A stretch of 64,000 nt of DNA from positions 1 to 64,000 of the forward strand of contig CAKZIX010000029.1 of assembly GCA_936936565.1 (NCBI GenBank). Direction: 5' to 3'. The number at the start of each line of letters is the position of its first letter. Position 1 is the stretch's first letter. This DNA comes from an uncultured Nocardiaceae bacterium (lineage in GTDB: Bacteria; Actinomycetota; Actinomycetes; Mycobacteriales; Mycobacteriaceae). Below are positions 56,926-64,000 of the stretch, piece after piece. A model generated the notes under the pieces. It made no database searches. It was not told the origin of the DNA and saw nothing but the letters and a program-made list of their open reading frames with translations. The position numbers and the translations under genes were made by a program.

Positions 56926-56931
56926 TAGAAT
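56926..56931 (+). promoter_or_regulatory. -10 box TAGAAT, leaderless start of blaI
   Basis: TANNNT element 6 nt before the blaI ATG at 56938. Confidence 0.5.
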
Positions 56932-56937
56932 CGTGGG

Positions 56938-57342
56938 ATGGCGGGATTGGGTGAATTGGAAAAAGCGGTCATGGACCACCTGTGGTCCGCGCGGGAGCCG
57001 CAGACGGTCCGCCAGGTACACGAAGCGCTGTCGGCGCGCCGCGAACTGGCGTACACCACGGTGATGACGGTGCTGCAGCGCCTGGCCAAGAAGGATCTGG
57101 TCATCCAGCAGCGCGACGATCGTGCACATCGCTACGTACCCATGCACGGCCGCGACGAACTCGTCGCCAGCCTCATGGTGGACGCACTGCAGCAGGCCGA
57201 CGAATCCGAGGGCCGCGCCGCGGCGCTCGTGCACTTCGTCGGGCAGGTCGGCGCCGACGAGGCAGCAGCCCTGCGCGAGGCATTGGCTAAGCTCGAGGAG
57301 AACGAGGCGGCAACGAAGCCGCCTGGCGACACCGATAGGTAG
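56938..57342 (+). CDS. blaI: BlaI/MecI/CopY-family repressor
   Basis: 134 residues. The winged helix has LGELEKAVMDHLWSAREPQT and the recognition region ELAYTTVMTVLQRLAKKDLV, then a C-terminal dimerisation helix bundle. The family represses beta-lactamase, PBP or copper genes and is inactivated by a membrane protease; in M. tuberculosis BlaI (Rv1846c) controls blaC and respiratory genes. The M56 protease gene starts 4 bp after the stop, completing the pair. Leaderless start. Confidence 0.88.
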   Translation: MAGLGELEKAVMDHLWSAREPQTVRQVHEALSARRELAYTTVMTVLQRLAKKDLVIQQRDDRAHRYVPMHGRDELVASLMVDALQQADESEGRAAALVHFVGQVGADEAAALREALAKLEENEAATKPPGDTDR

Positions 57343-57346
57343 AGCA

Positions 57347-58300
57347 ATGGATGCGACGGCGCTGGTCTTCGCGCTACTCGCACTCGCGCTTGCCGGACCG
57401 GTTCCGGCAATGTTGTCGCGTGCGACGTGGACCTACCGGGCGCCGCGAGCCGGTCTCGTGCTCTGGCAAGCGGTCGCCCTCGCAGCCGTCCTCTCCGCAT
57501 TCGGATCCGGGCTGGCCATCGCCAGCGAACTGCTGGTACCCGGCCCCGACGGTCGCCCGACGACGTCGCCCACCAAGGAAATCGACGTGCTCGGCCTGCC
57601 GTTGTGGCTGGTCTATGTCACGGTCTTCGCGATCACACTGCTGATCGGTGCCCGGCTGATCTACTCGATGCTGCGGGTTGCGGTGCGCACGCGGCGGCGC
57701 CGGGCCCGGCACCGCATGCTCGTCGATCTCCTCGACCGCAACGTCCGGGTATCGGTGCATCCGCGGCACGGCCGCGACTTGCGCGTGCTGGATGCCGCCG
57801 AGCCGATCGCCTACTGCCTGCCCGGGCTGCGCCAGCGGGTGGTGCTCAGCGAGGGCACCTTCGCGCACCTCAACGACGCCGAGATCACCGCGATCCTCAC
57901 CCACGAGCGCTCGCACCTGCGCGCCCGTCACGACCTGGTGCTCGAGGCCTTCACCGCGGTGCACGAGGCCTTTCCGCGTTTCGTTCGTAGCGGCTCGGCG
58001 CTGGGTTCGGTCCAGTTGCTCATCGAGTTGCTCGCCGACGACTCCGCGGTCAAGGTGAGCGGGCGCGCTCCCCTGGCCCGCGCGCTCGTGGCCTGCTCCG
58101 GCGCGATCGCCCCGCAGGGCGCGATGGCCGCCGGCGGCCCGCACACGTTGATCCGCGTGCAGCGGCTCACCGGCCGTATCGGCGACAAGCGCACCGCGGC
58201 ACTGGCCTACGCGGCATCGGCCGCGATCCTGGTAGTGCCCACCTACGCCGTCGCGGTCCCCTGGCTCGTCGAGCTGACCCGCCTCGTCAACGCCGCCTGA
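57347..58300 (+). CDS. M56-family membrane metalloprotease (BlaR1-like, no sensor domain)
   Basis: 317 residues. Membrane segments lie at about 5-25, 36-60, 82-105 and 285-308. The zinc protease motif HERSH (H-E-x-x-H) is in AEITAILTHERSHLRARHDL, with a downstream Glu in LIELLADDSAVKVSG. It lacks the extracellular penicillin-binding domain of true BlaR1/MecR1, like M. tuberculosis Rv1845c, so the stimulus must differ. It is expected to cleave or inactivate the BlaI repressor encoded directly upstream. Confidence 0.85.
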   Translation: MDATALVFALLALALAGPVPAMLSRATWTYRAPRAGLVLWQAVALAAVLSAFGSGLAIASELLVPGPDGRPTTSPTKEIDVLGLPLWLVYVTVFAITLLIGARLIYSMLRVAVRTRRRRARHRMLVDLLDRNVRVSVHPRHGRDLRVLDAAEPIAYCLPGLRQRVVLSEGTFAHLNDAEITAILTHERSHLRARHDLVLEAFTAVHEAFPRFVRSGSALGSVQLLIELLADDSAVKVSGRAPLARALVACSGAIAPQGAMAAGGPHTLIRVQRLTGRIGDKRTAALAYAASAAILVVPTYAVAVPWLVELTRLVNAA

Positions 58301-58373
58301 CCCACTGGCGACCCGTTCGCGCGAACACCGCCCGAGCGCAACGAGGGCAATTCAGCGCAGGCAGAATGACAGC

Positions 58374-59813
58374 ATGCAGTTCCTCAACGAACAGCTCCCG
58401 CCCTACGACCTGACCTACGACGACGTGTTCCTGGTGCCGAACCGCACCGACGTGTCCTCGCGCTACGACGTCGACCTGGCGACCGTCGACGGGTCCGGCA
58501 CCACCATCCCGATCGTGGTCGCGAACATGACGGCGGTGGCCGGCAAGCGCATGGCCGAGACGGTCGCGCGGCGCGGTGGCCTCGTCGTGCTGCCGCAGGA
58601 TCTGCCGATCGACGCGGTGTCGCGCACGGTGCAGTTCGTCAAGAGCCGCCATCTGGTCGCCGACACCCCCGTCACGCTGCGCCCGGACAACTCGGTCTCG
58701 GAGGCGCTGGCGCTGCTGCACAAGCGCGCGCACGGCGCCGGGGTGCTCGTCGACGAGCACGGCCGCCCGGTCGGCATCGTCACCGAGGGCTCGTGCAGCG
58801 ACGTCGACCGGTTCGCCCGGCTCAGCTCGGTCGCGATCACCGACTTCGTGTCGGCGCCGGTGTCCACCGAGCCGCGCAAGGTGTTCGAACTGCTCGAGGC
58901 GACGCATGTGAAGGTCGCGGTCCTCACCAACGACGACGGCACCCTGGCCGGCGTGCTCACCCGCACCGGCGCGGTGCGGGCCGGGATCTACAAGCCGAAC
59001 ACCGACACGCACAACAAGTTGCGGATCGCGGCGGCGGTCGGCATCAACGGCGACGTGGCCGCGAAAGCGACGGCGCTCGTCGAGACGGGCGTCGATTTGC
59101 TCGTCATCGACACCGCGCACGGGCATCAGGAGAAGATGCTCGAGGCGCTGGCCGCGGTGAAGGCGCGCGGGCTGCCGGTGCCGCTGGCGGCGGGAAACGT
59201 GGTGTCCGCGCAAGGAACTCGCGATCTGGCGGCCGCCGGCGCGGACATCGTGAAGGTGGGTGTCGGCCCTGGCGCCATGTGCACCACCCGGATGATGACC
59301 GGCGTGGGCCGCCCGCAGTTCTCGGCCGTGGCCGAATGTGCCGTCGCCGCAAGGGAACTCGGTGTACACATCTGGGCGGACGGCGGTGTTCGGCATCCGC
59401 GCGACGTGGCGCTCGCGCTCGCGGCGGGGGCGGCCAACGTGATGATCGGCTCCTGGTTCGCCGGCACCTACGAGTCGCCGGGCGACCTGCGGTTCGACCA
59501 GCAGGGCAACGCCTACAAGGAGAGCTTCGGCATGGCCTCCAAGCGTGCGGTGGCCGCGCGCACCGCCACCGACTCGAGCTTCGACCGTGCCCGCAAATCG
59601 CTGTTCGAGGAGGGTATTTCGAGTTCGCGGATGCGTCTGGACCCGGAACGGCCCAGCGTGGAAGATCTGCTCGACCACATCTGTTCCGGTGTGCGCAGCA
59701 CCTGCACCTATGCCGGTGCGCGCACGCTCGCGCAGTTGCACGACAAGGCCGTGCTCGGGGTGCAGTCGGCCGCCGGGTTCGCAGAGGGACGACCGCTGCC
59801 GTCTGGGTGGTAA
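58374..59813 (+). CDS. guaB1: GuaB1-type IMPDH-family enzyme (GMP reductase)
   Basis: 479 residues of the IMPDH/GMPR family. The N-terminal LTYDDVFLVPNRTDVSSRYDVD is followed by a CBS pair (about 93-205) with RPDNSVSEALALLHKRAHGA and VTEGSCSDVDRFARL. The catalytic loop VGVGPGAMCTTRMMTGVG contains the thioimidate Cys, followed by WADGGVRHPRDVALALAAGA and NVMIGSWFAGTYESPG. Mycobacterial GuaB1 (Rv1843c) works as a GMP reductase, converting GMP to IMP, with CBS-mediated nucleotide control. Synteny with blaI and the CNNM genes supports this. No gnd1 gene lies beside it here. Confidence 0.88.
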   Translation: MQFLNEQLPPYDLTYDDVFLVPNRTDVSSRYDVDLATVDGSGTTIPIVVANMTAVAGKRMAETVARRGGLVVLPQDLPIDAVSRTVQFVKSRHLVADTPVTLRPDNSVSEALALLHKRAHGAGVLVDEHGRPVGIVTEGSCSDVDRFARLSSVAITDFVSAPVSTEPRKVFELLEATHVKVAVLTNDDGTLAGVLTRTGAVRAGIYKPNTDTHNKLRIAAAVGINGDVAAKATALVETGVDLLVIDTAHGHQEKMLEALAAVKARGLPVPLAAGNVVSAQGTRDLAAAGADIVKVGVGPGAMCTTRMMTGVGRPQFSAVAECAVAARELGVHIWADGGVRHPRDVALALAAGAANVMIGSWFAGTYESPGDLRFDQQGNAYKESFGMASKRAVAARTATDSSFDRARKSLFEEGISSSRMRLDPERPSVEDLLDHICSGVRSTCTYAGARTLAQLHDKAVLGVQSAAGFAEGRPLPSGW

Positions 59814-59817
59814 CCGG

Positions 59818-59823
59818 TAGACT
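59818..59823 (+). promoter_or_regulatory. -10 box TAGACT upstream of the CNNM gene pair
   Basis: TANNNT element 5 bp after the guaB1 stop, predicting a transcript with a leader of about 165 nt before the first CNNM gene. No convincing -35 box. Confidence 0.4.
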
Positions 59824-59859
59824 GACAAGTCCTTGACGTACCAAGAAAGGGATCGCCGA

Positions 59860-59994
59860 ATGGCGCGCTCGCGCGCTGTGCTCGTTTCGGAAGCCGACGG
59901 CTCCGCCGAGTCCTTATCGGAGGGCTCCTCTATCGAGCCGGGAACACCCGGCCGCCCCAGCCCAGTCGTCCTGCCCGACCGTCGGCGGCGATGA
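59860..59994 (+). CDS. Possible 44-residue upstream ORF before the CNNM genes
   Basis: MARSRAVLVSEADGSAESLS... ending in RRRR. The ATG has a good ribosome binding site (AAGAAAGGGA, 59843-59852), better than that of the gene it precedes, and the stop lies 3 bp before the ATG at 59998. Ser/Glu- and Pro-rich with no recognised domain. It may be a leader peptide that couples or regulates translation of the CNNM protein, for example in response to Mg2+; this is inference. Alternatively it is a chance frame within a structured leader. Confidence 0.4.
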   Translation: MARSRAVLVSEADGSAESLSEGSSIEPGTPGRPSPVVLPDRRRR

Positions 59995-59997
59995 CCG

Positions 59998-61371
59998 ATG
60001 GACATTCTGATCACCGTCGCGAGCCTGCTCGGATTCGTGGCGCTCACCGCCGGCACCGCGCTGTTCGTGGCCGCCGAATTCTCGCTCACCGCGCTGGAAC
60101 GTTCGACGGTCGACGCCCACGCACGCAACGGCGACGTGCGGTCCCGGCAGGTGCAGCGGGCGCATCGCACCCTCAGTTTCCAGCTGTCGGGAGCCCAGCT
60201 CGGCATCACGATCACCACGCTGGTCACCGGCTATATCGCCGAGCCGGTGCTGGCCCGGTTGCTGACACCGCTGCTGTCGGGCATCGGGGTCGGCGAGTCG
60301 CTGTCCGGCGGCATCGCGCTGGCGCTGGCGCTGCTGATCGCGACGTCGTTGTCGATGGTCTACGGCGAGCTGGTGCCCAAGAACATCGCCATCTCCAAGC
60401 CGCTGCCGACGGCCCGGTTCACCGCCGGTCCGCAGATGTGGTTCGCCACCGCGTTCAAGTGGATGATCAACGGGCTCAACGGTTCCGCGAACTGGATCGT
60501 GCGCCGGCTGGGCATCGAACCAGCCGAGGAGCTGCGCTCGGCGCGCTCGCCGCAGGAGCTGGGTTCGCTGGTGCGCACCTCGGCGCAGCGCGGCGCCCTC
60601 GATCAGCGCACCGCCGTGCTGGTCGATCGCTCGCTGCGCTTCGGTGAGTTCTCCGCCGAGGAGCTGATGACCCCGCGGGTGAAGATCGAGACCCTGGAAA
60701 CCTCGGACACCGTCGCCGACTTGATCGCCGCGGCCGCGCGCACCGGGTTCTCCCGGTTCCCGGTGGTCGACGGGGACCTGGACGACGCGGTCGGGGTGGT
60801 GCACGTCAAGCAGGCGTTCACCGTGGCGGCACGGCGCCGCCGCAGCACCCGCCTCGGCGAGATCGCCCAGACGGTGCCGACGGTGCCCGCGAGCCTGGAC
60901 GGCGACGAACTGCTCGAACTCGTACGTGCGGCAGGTACGCAGGTGGCATTCGTGGTCGACGAATACGGCGGCACCGCGGGCATCGTCACCATGGAAGACC
61001 TGATCGAAGAGATCCTCGGTGACGTCCGCGACGAGCACGACGACCCCGAGCTGGACGTGCGCCGGGTGGGTGACAACTGGACCTGCTCGGGACTGCTGCG
61101 CATCGACGAGGTGCAGCGCGCCATCGGTTACGACGCGCCCGAGGGCGACTACGACACCCTCGGCGGACTGGTCCTCTACCAGTTGGGCCGCATTCCGAAC
61201 GCGGGCGACGAGGTCGCGTTGCCCGAAACTGCGGCCGACGAACGCGAACCCGGCGGCTGGATCGCGAAGGTGGAGAAAATGGACGGGCGGCGCATCGACC
61301 GGGTGCTGCTGACCCCGGTACCCGAGGGCGTGTTCGCCACCAAGACCAGGGAGCAGCATCACCGTGCCTGA
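59998..61371 (+). CDS. CNNM/CorC-type HCC-family membrane protein (DUF21-CBS-CorC_HlyC)
   Basis: 457 residues. A DUF21 transmembrane domain (about 1-190) contains FVAAEFSLTALERSTVDAHA, QLSGAQLGITITTLVTGYIA and MVYGELVPKNIAISKPLP. A CBS pair (about 215-345) has EELMTPRVKIETLETSDTVA and FVVDEYGGTAGIVTMEDLIE; a CorC_HlyC domain follows (about 360-440). This is the magnesium/cobalt efflux-type CNNM family, called HCC (haemolysin C-like) proteins in actinobacteria; it corresponds to Rv1842c. It overlaps the next paralogue by 8 bp. Confidence 0.85.
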   Translation: MDILITVASLLGFVALTAGTALFVAAEFSLTALERSTVDAHARNGDVRSRQVQRAHRTLSFQLSGAQLGITITTLVTGYIAEPVLARLLTPLLSGIGVGESLSGGIALALALLIATSLSMVYGELVPKNIAISKPLPTARFTAGPQMWFATAFKWMINGLNGSANWIVRRLGIEPAEELRSARSPQELGSLVRTSAQRGALDQRTAVLVDRSLRFGEFSAEELMTPRVKIETLETSDTVADLIAAAARTGFSRFPVVDGDLDDAVGVVHVKQAFTVAARRRRSTRLGEIAQTVPTVPASLDGDELLELVRAAGTQVAFVVDEYGGTAGIVTMEDLIEEILGDVRDEHDDPELDVRRVGDNWTCSGLLRIDEVQRAIGYDAPEGDYDTLGGLVLYQLGRIPNAGDEVALPETAADEREPGGWIAKVEKMDGRRIDRVLLTPVPEGVFATKTREQHHRA

Positions 61372-62446
61372 TCTCGTCGGAGTGCTGCTCACCATCGTGC
61401 TGCTGGCCGCCAACGCATTCTTCGTCGGTGCCGAGTTCGCGCTCATCTCGGCGCGCCGCGACCGTCTGGAAACCCTTGCCGCGCAAGGTAAGCGGGGGGC
61501 ACGCACGGTCATCAAGGCGGGCGAGAACCTGTCCATGATGCTCGCGGCCGCCCAGCTCGGCATCACCATCTGCTCGATTCTGCTGGGCCGAGTGGGCGAG
61601 CCCGCCGTCGCGCATCTCATCGAGCGGCCCATGGAGCTGGCCGGGGTGCCCGGCGAGCTGTTGCACCCGATCGCCTTCACGATTGCCCTGGCCATCGTGG
61701 TGGTTCTGCACATCCTGCTCGGCGAGATGGTGCCGAAGAACATTGCGCTGGCCGGGCCGGAACGCAGTGCGCTGCTGCTGGTTCCGGCGCATCTGATGTG
61801 GCTGCGGCTGGCACGACCGCTGATCGGGCTCTACAACCTGGCCGCCAACCTCACCCTCAAGCTGCTGCGCATCGAACCGAAGGACGAGCTGGAGGCGACG
61901 GTGTCGGCGCAAGAGCTGTCCGAGCTGATCGGCGAGTCCCGGTCGGAGGGACTGCTCGACGAGGAGGAGCACCGCCGCATCACCCAGGCGCTGGAGAACA
62001 CCGGGCGCACGGTGGCCGACGTCCTCATCCCGCTCGGCCAGGCGCGCACCGTCCCGTTGACCGACGGCGGCACCACGCTGGGCGCCATCGAGAAGGCCGT
62101 CATCGAAACCGGGTACTCGCGCTATCCGGTGCGCGCGGCCAGCGGCGAACTCGTCGGGTACGTGCATCTGAAGGATGTGCTCGACGAGGTGGCCGACGAC
62201 CGCGCGGGACCCGACACCAAGATCCCGGCCTCCGACATCCGGGAACTGCCCACCGTGCAGCTGCGCACGCCGCTGTACGAGGCCTTGGGCCGGTTGCGCC
62301 GGGCCAGCAGCCATCTGGGCCGGGTGGTCGATGCCAAGCAGGTGACGGTCGGCATCGTCGCGCTGGAAGATCTCGTCGAGGAGTTCGTCGGCACCGTGCG
62401 CGACAACACGCACCGGATCAAGGACGTCACGCCGGGGTCGTCGTGA
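61364..62446 (+). CDS. CNNM-type membrane protein lacking the CorC_HlyC domain
   Basis: 360 residues. The DUF21 domain (about 1-185) contains FFVGAEFALISARRDRLETL, MLAAAQLGITICSILLGRVG and ILLGEMVPKNIALAGPERSA. The CBS pair (about 215-350) has VADVLIPLGQARTVPLTDGG and DAKQVTVGIVALEDLVEEF, ending without the CorC_HlyC domain. It corresponds to Rv1841c. The paired, overlapping arrangement suggests a heteromeric complex with the upstream paralogue. GTG start; its stop overlaps the next gene by 4 bp. Confidence 0.85.
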   Translation: MPDLVGVLLTIVLLAANAFFVGAEFALISARRDRLETLAAQGKRGARTVIKAGENLSMMLAAAQLGITICSILLGRVGEPAVAHLIERPMELAGVPGELLHPIAFTIALAIVVVLHILLGEMVPKNIALAGPERSALLLVPAHLMWLRLARPLIGLYNLAANLTLKLLRIEPKDELEATVSAQELSELIGESRSEGLLDEEEHRRITQALENTGRTVADVLIPLGQARTVPLTDGGTTLGAIEKAVIETGYSRYPVRAASGELVGYVHLKDVLDEVADDRAGPDTKIPASDIRELPTVQLRTPLYEALGRLRRASSHLGRVVDAKQVTVGIVALEDLVEEFVGTVRDNTHRIKDVTPGSS

Positions 62447-63318
62447 ACGAGCCGGTCGGCGGGGCGAATGTCGTTCTGCCGCAGTCTGATTGGCACCCGC
62501 GCCGGGACGCCCACGTGGCGCGCGTGCAGGCGCTGGTCGGTGCGCACCGGCAGCGGCGCGCCGCGCACCGCGCGCATCCGGTGGTGGACTTCCTGTTCAC
62601 CTACTACAGCTACAAGCCCACGCAACTGCTGCGCTGGCATCCCGGCTACGGGGTGACGCTGACCGGCGCCGACGAGTACGCCGGATGGCGCGGCTACCAC
62701 CGCACCGTTGATGGCGTGACCGCCGATCCGGCCTTTCTCGAACGCCGCCGCGACACCGTCGAATTCACGCTGCACCTGCTGACGGCGACGGCCGCCCGCC
62801 CGCCGCACCTGTCGTGCTTCGGCCTCCACGAGTGGGCGATGGTGTACCGCTCCGACGAGGTACGTCACAGTACAGTGCCGTTGCGCCTCGGGCCGGCGGG
62901 CACCGACGCCGTCGTGGAATCGATGCCGTTGCGCTGCACGCACTTCGACGCCTTTCGGTTCTTCACACCGGAGGCGGTGCCGCGCAACGCCGCGCCCCTG
63001 ACCCGCGCCGACCAGATCCGCACCGAACAGCCCGGCTGCTTGCACGTGAGCATGGACCTCTACAAGTGGTGCTACAAGCTGGCCCCCTTGATCGACTCCG
63101 AGTTCACCGTCGACTGCTTCGAATTGGCCATGGCCGCACGTGAATTGGATATGCGGGCCAGTCCCTACGACCTGTCGGGCTACGGCTACGACGCGGTGCC
63201 GATCGAAACCCCCGGCGGGCGTGCGGAATACGTGCGCGGACAGCTCGCGCTCGCCGAGCGGGCGGGTGGTCTACGCGAGGCGCTCGCACAGCGCTGCCGC
63301 GATCTGTTGGGCGGCTGA
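62443..63318 (+). CDS. Conserved actinobacterial protein (often labelled 3-methyladenine DNA glycosylase)
   Basis: 291 residues beginning VNEPVGGANVVLPQSDWHPR and containing HPVVDFLFTYYSYKPTQLLR, WHPGYGV, LSCFGLHEWAMVYRSDEVRH, FDAFRFFTPEAVPRN, LHVSMDLYKWCYKLAPLIDS and DMRASPYDLSGYGYDAVPIE. The set of aromatic and His motifs is highly conserved in an actinobacterial family that databases often call 3-methyladenine DNA glycosylase. I see no helix-hairpin-helix or known glycosylase motif, so that name is doubtful. The GTG start overlaps the CNNM gene stop by 4 bp. Confidence 0.65.
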   Translation: MNEPVGGANVVLPQSDWHPRRDAHVARVQALVGAHRQRRAAHRAHPVVDFLFTYYSYKPTQLLRWHPGYGVTLTGADEYAGWRGYHRTVDGVTADPAFLERRRDTVEFTLHLLTATAARPPHLSCFGLHEWAMVYRSDEVRHSTVPLRLGPAGTDAVVESMPLRCTHFDAFRFFTPEAVPRNAAPLTRADQIRTEQPGCLHVSMDLYKWCYKLAPLIDSEFTVDCFELAMAARELDMRASPYDLSGYGYDAVPIETPGGRAEYVRGQLALAERAGGLREALAQRCRDLLGG

Positions 63319-63328
63319 GCCGGGCGGC

Positions 63329-63916
63329 TCACTGCTCGTCGGGTGCCCCGGCGAGAATCCGAATAGTGTCGACGAGCCCGTCCACCGACAGGCTCGGGTC
63401 GATGGAGCGCAACAACCCGAGCCCGATACCGAGCGCCAGACCTACCGTGGCGAGCTCGCGGATCTGCAACCGCGGTTGCAGATCCATCGCGGCCGTGGCG
63501 CCGGAGATGAGATCGAGGATCGAGGTTTGCTGGGCGGCGAGATCGGCGTGCAACTCGCGGTTACGGCGCGCCTGGATCGCGTATTCGAGTTCGAGCGTCG
63601 TCCATTCCGGGTCGCCGATCACCCGGTTCGCCCACGCCTGAAGCTGATCGAAGGTGGCCTGCATGTCACCCGCCGCGCCCAGGATTGCGGCGACCTCGCC
63701 CACCCGTTCGGCGCGGATCTCGGCGAGCACGGCCCGGCACAGCTCGTCCTTGTTGCGAAAGTTCGAGTACACCGCACCTTTGGAGTAGCCCGCGGACTCG
63801 GCCACTTTGTCCAGCGAGGTGGCCGCGAAGCCGTCCCGGAAGAACATCGCCTTGGCGGTCGCAATGAGCTGGGCTCTCGTGTGTGCCTGGCTTTCGGCAC
63901 GGGTCAGGCGGGCCAT
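63329..63916 (-). CDS. TetR-family repressor
   Basis: 195 residues. The helix-turn-helix is FAATSLDKVAESAGYSKGAVYSNFRNK (about 30-56, in two adjacent helices), followed by a helical ligand domain (about 60-190) with a BetI-like C-terminal half (LQIRELATVGLALGIGLGLL). Leaderless ATG: a TAGACT box ends 6 nt upstream. Divergent from a gene that starts at 63987; the gap contains a palindrome over that gene's promoter, the likely site of repression. Confidence 0.85.
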   Translation of the reverse strand: MARLTRAESQAHTRAQLIATAKAMFFRDGFAATSLDKVAESAGYSKGAVYSNFRNKDELCRAVLAEIRAERVGEVAAILGAAGDMQATFDQLQAWANRVIGDPEWTTLELEYAIQARRNRELHADLAAQQTSILDLISGATAAMDLQPRLQIRELATVGLALGIGLGLLRSIDPSLSVDGLVDTIRILAGAPDEQ

Positions 63917-63922
63917 GGCGCA

Positions 63923-63928
63923 AGTCTA
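63923..63928 (-). promoter_or_regulatory. -10 box TAGACT, leaderless start of the TetR gene
   Basis: TANNNT element 6 nt before the ATG at 63916 on the minus strand. Confidence 0.45.
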
Positions 63929-63932
63929 GTCG

Positions 63933-63967
63933 TTGACATGCCTCGGGTCTTCAAATACCGTCAGTAT
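63933..63967 (+). promoter_or_regulatory. Promoter TTGACA-N17-TACCGT with overlapping palindrome
   Basis: Consensus -35 TTGACA (63933-63938) and -10 TACCGT (63956-63961) are spaced 17 bp apart. The symmetric element ATACCGTCAGTAT (63955-63967, arms ATAC/GTAT) covers the -10 box and is a likely TetR operator. Confidence 0.6.
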
Positions 63968-63986
63968 GCCAACAAGGAGGTTGCAC

Positions 63987-64000
63987 ATGGTCCGTCGTGG
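63987..64000 (+). CDS. Start of a gene running off the right edge
   Basis: ATG at 63987 with an excellent ribosome binding site AAGGAGG (63974-63980) and a good promoter. Only MVRR is visible. It is divergent from, and probably controlled by, the adjacent TetR gene. The product cannot be identified. Confidence 0.55.

Noticed and set aside
58315..58326. 12-bp palindrome GTTCGCGCGAAC upstream of guaB1
   Set aside because: Short and entirely of common GC-rich words for this genome; expected by chance. No supporting promoter geometry.
59824..59997. M-box or yybP-ykoY metal riboswitch before the CNNM genes
   Set aside because: Neither consensus core is visible. Only short GC-rich hairpins and a uORF are seen.
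1..64000. CRISPR arrays, tRNA/rRNA genes, insertion sequences or prophage genes
   Set aside because: No regularly spaced repeats, cloverleaf/anticodon signatures, transposase or phage structural genes were recognised while reading the gaps and frames. A covariance or profile search was not possible.

Overview
The window is gene-dense, high-GC actinobacterial DNA. Gene content and order point to a member of the Mycobacteriales (the Nocardia/Rhodococcus/Gordonia/Mycobacterium group): furA-katG, a sigG-monoacylglycerol lipase pair, a CYP136-like P450 beside a TetR gene, ureABCFGD next to ndh, blaI with an M56 gene, guaB1, and two CNNM/HlyC-type membrane proteins. Many starts are preceded by a TANNNT -10 box 6-7 nt upstream and have no Shine-Dalgarno sequence, the leaderless layout typical of this order. 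The species cannot be named from sequence alone. I saw no tRNA, rRNA, CRISPR array, prophage or insertion sequence.

Layout. 1-0.5 kb: a head-to-head junction of two 5'-truncated genes (TerC-like and GNAT). 0.5-5.2 kb: a DUF6412-like membrane protein, a second YidC-type insertase, furA-katG and a CsbD stress protein. 5.3-9.7 kb: a three-domain SRPBCC/thiolase-like/crotonase fusion behind a perfect palindrome, then an MFS transporter. 9.8-24.2 kb: mostly regulators and small enzymes: a MerR operon, a SigJ-type sigma factor, a phosphoribosyltransferase, a HugZ-like protein, sigG with its lipase, hydrolases, a Na+/H+ antiporter with a zinc finger, YchJ, GtrA, a PrmC-like methylase, and a WYL regulator divergent from a VOC protein. 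24.4-26.3 kb: a two-component system. 26.3-34.6 kb: recC-recB-recD with 4-base overlaps. 34.8-46.3 kb: a cupin, a VOC protein, an ECF42-type sigma factor with a coupled hydrolase, an M23 peptidase, a TerD-VWA protein, an LpqN lipoprotein, a SARP-type regulator, an LppU-like protein, the P450/TetR pair and an XRE regulator.

46.3-64 kb resembles, inverted, the M. tuberculosis Rv1841c-Rv1854c block (ndh, urease, PaaI thioesterase, small RNA MrsI, blaI, M56 protease, guaB1, two CNNM proteins). The gap between the PaaI-type thioesterase and blaI holds a 19-bp IdeR/DtxR iron box laid over a TTGCAA-17-TAAACT promoter. About 100 nt downstream on the minus strand is a strong hairpin followed by TTTT. 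This is the position, orientation and layout of the iron-sparing sRNA MrsI, and I annotate it as its ortholog. Relative to M. tuberculosis, gnd1 is absent and a four-gene cluster (two polytopic membrane proteins, a cupredoxin-like lipoprotein and a 51-residue protein) lies between the thioesterase and ureA. That cluster is the best candidate here for an undescribed membrane metal-handling system.

All evidence is from reading the sequence. Family assignments rest on motif recognition, and no database search was run.
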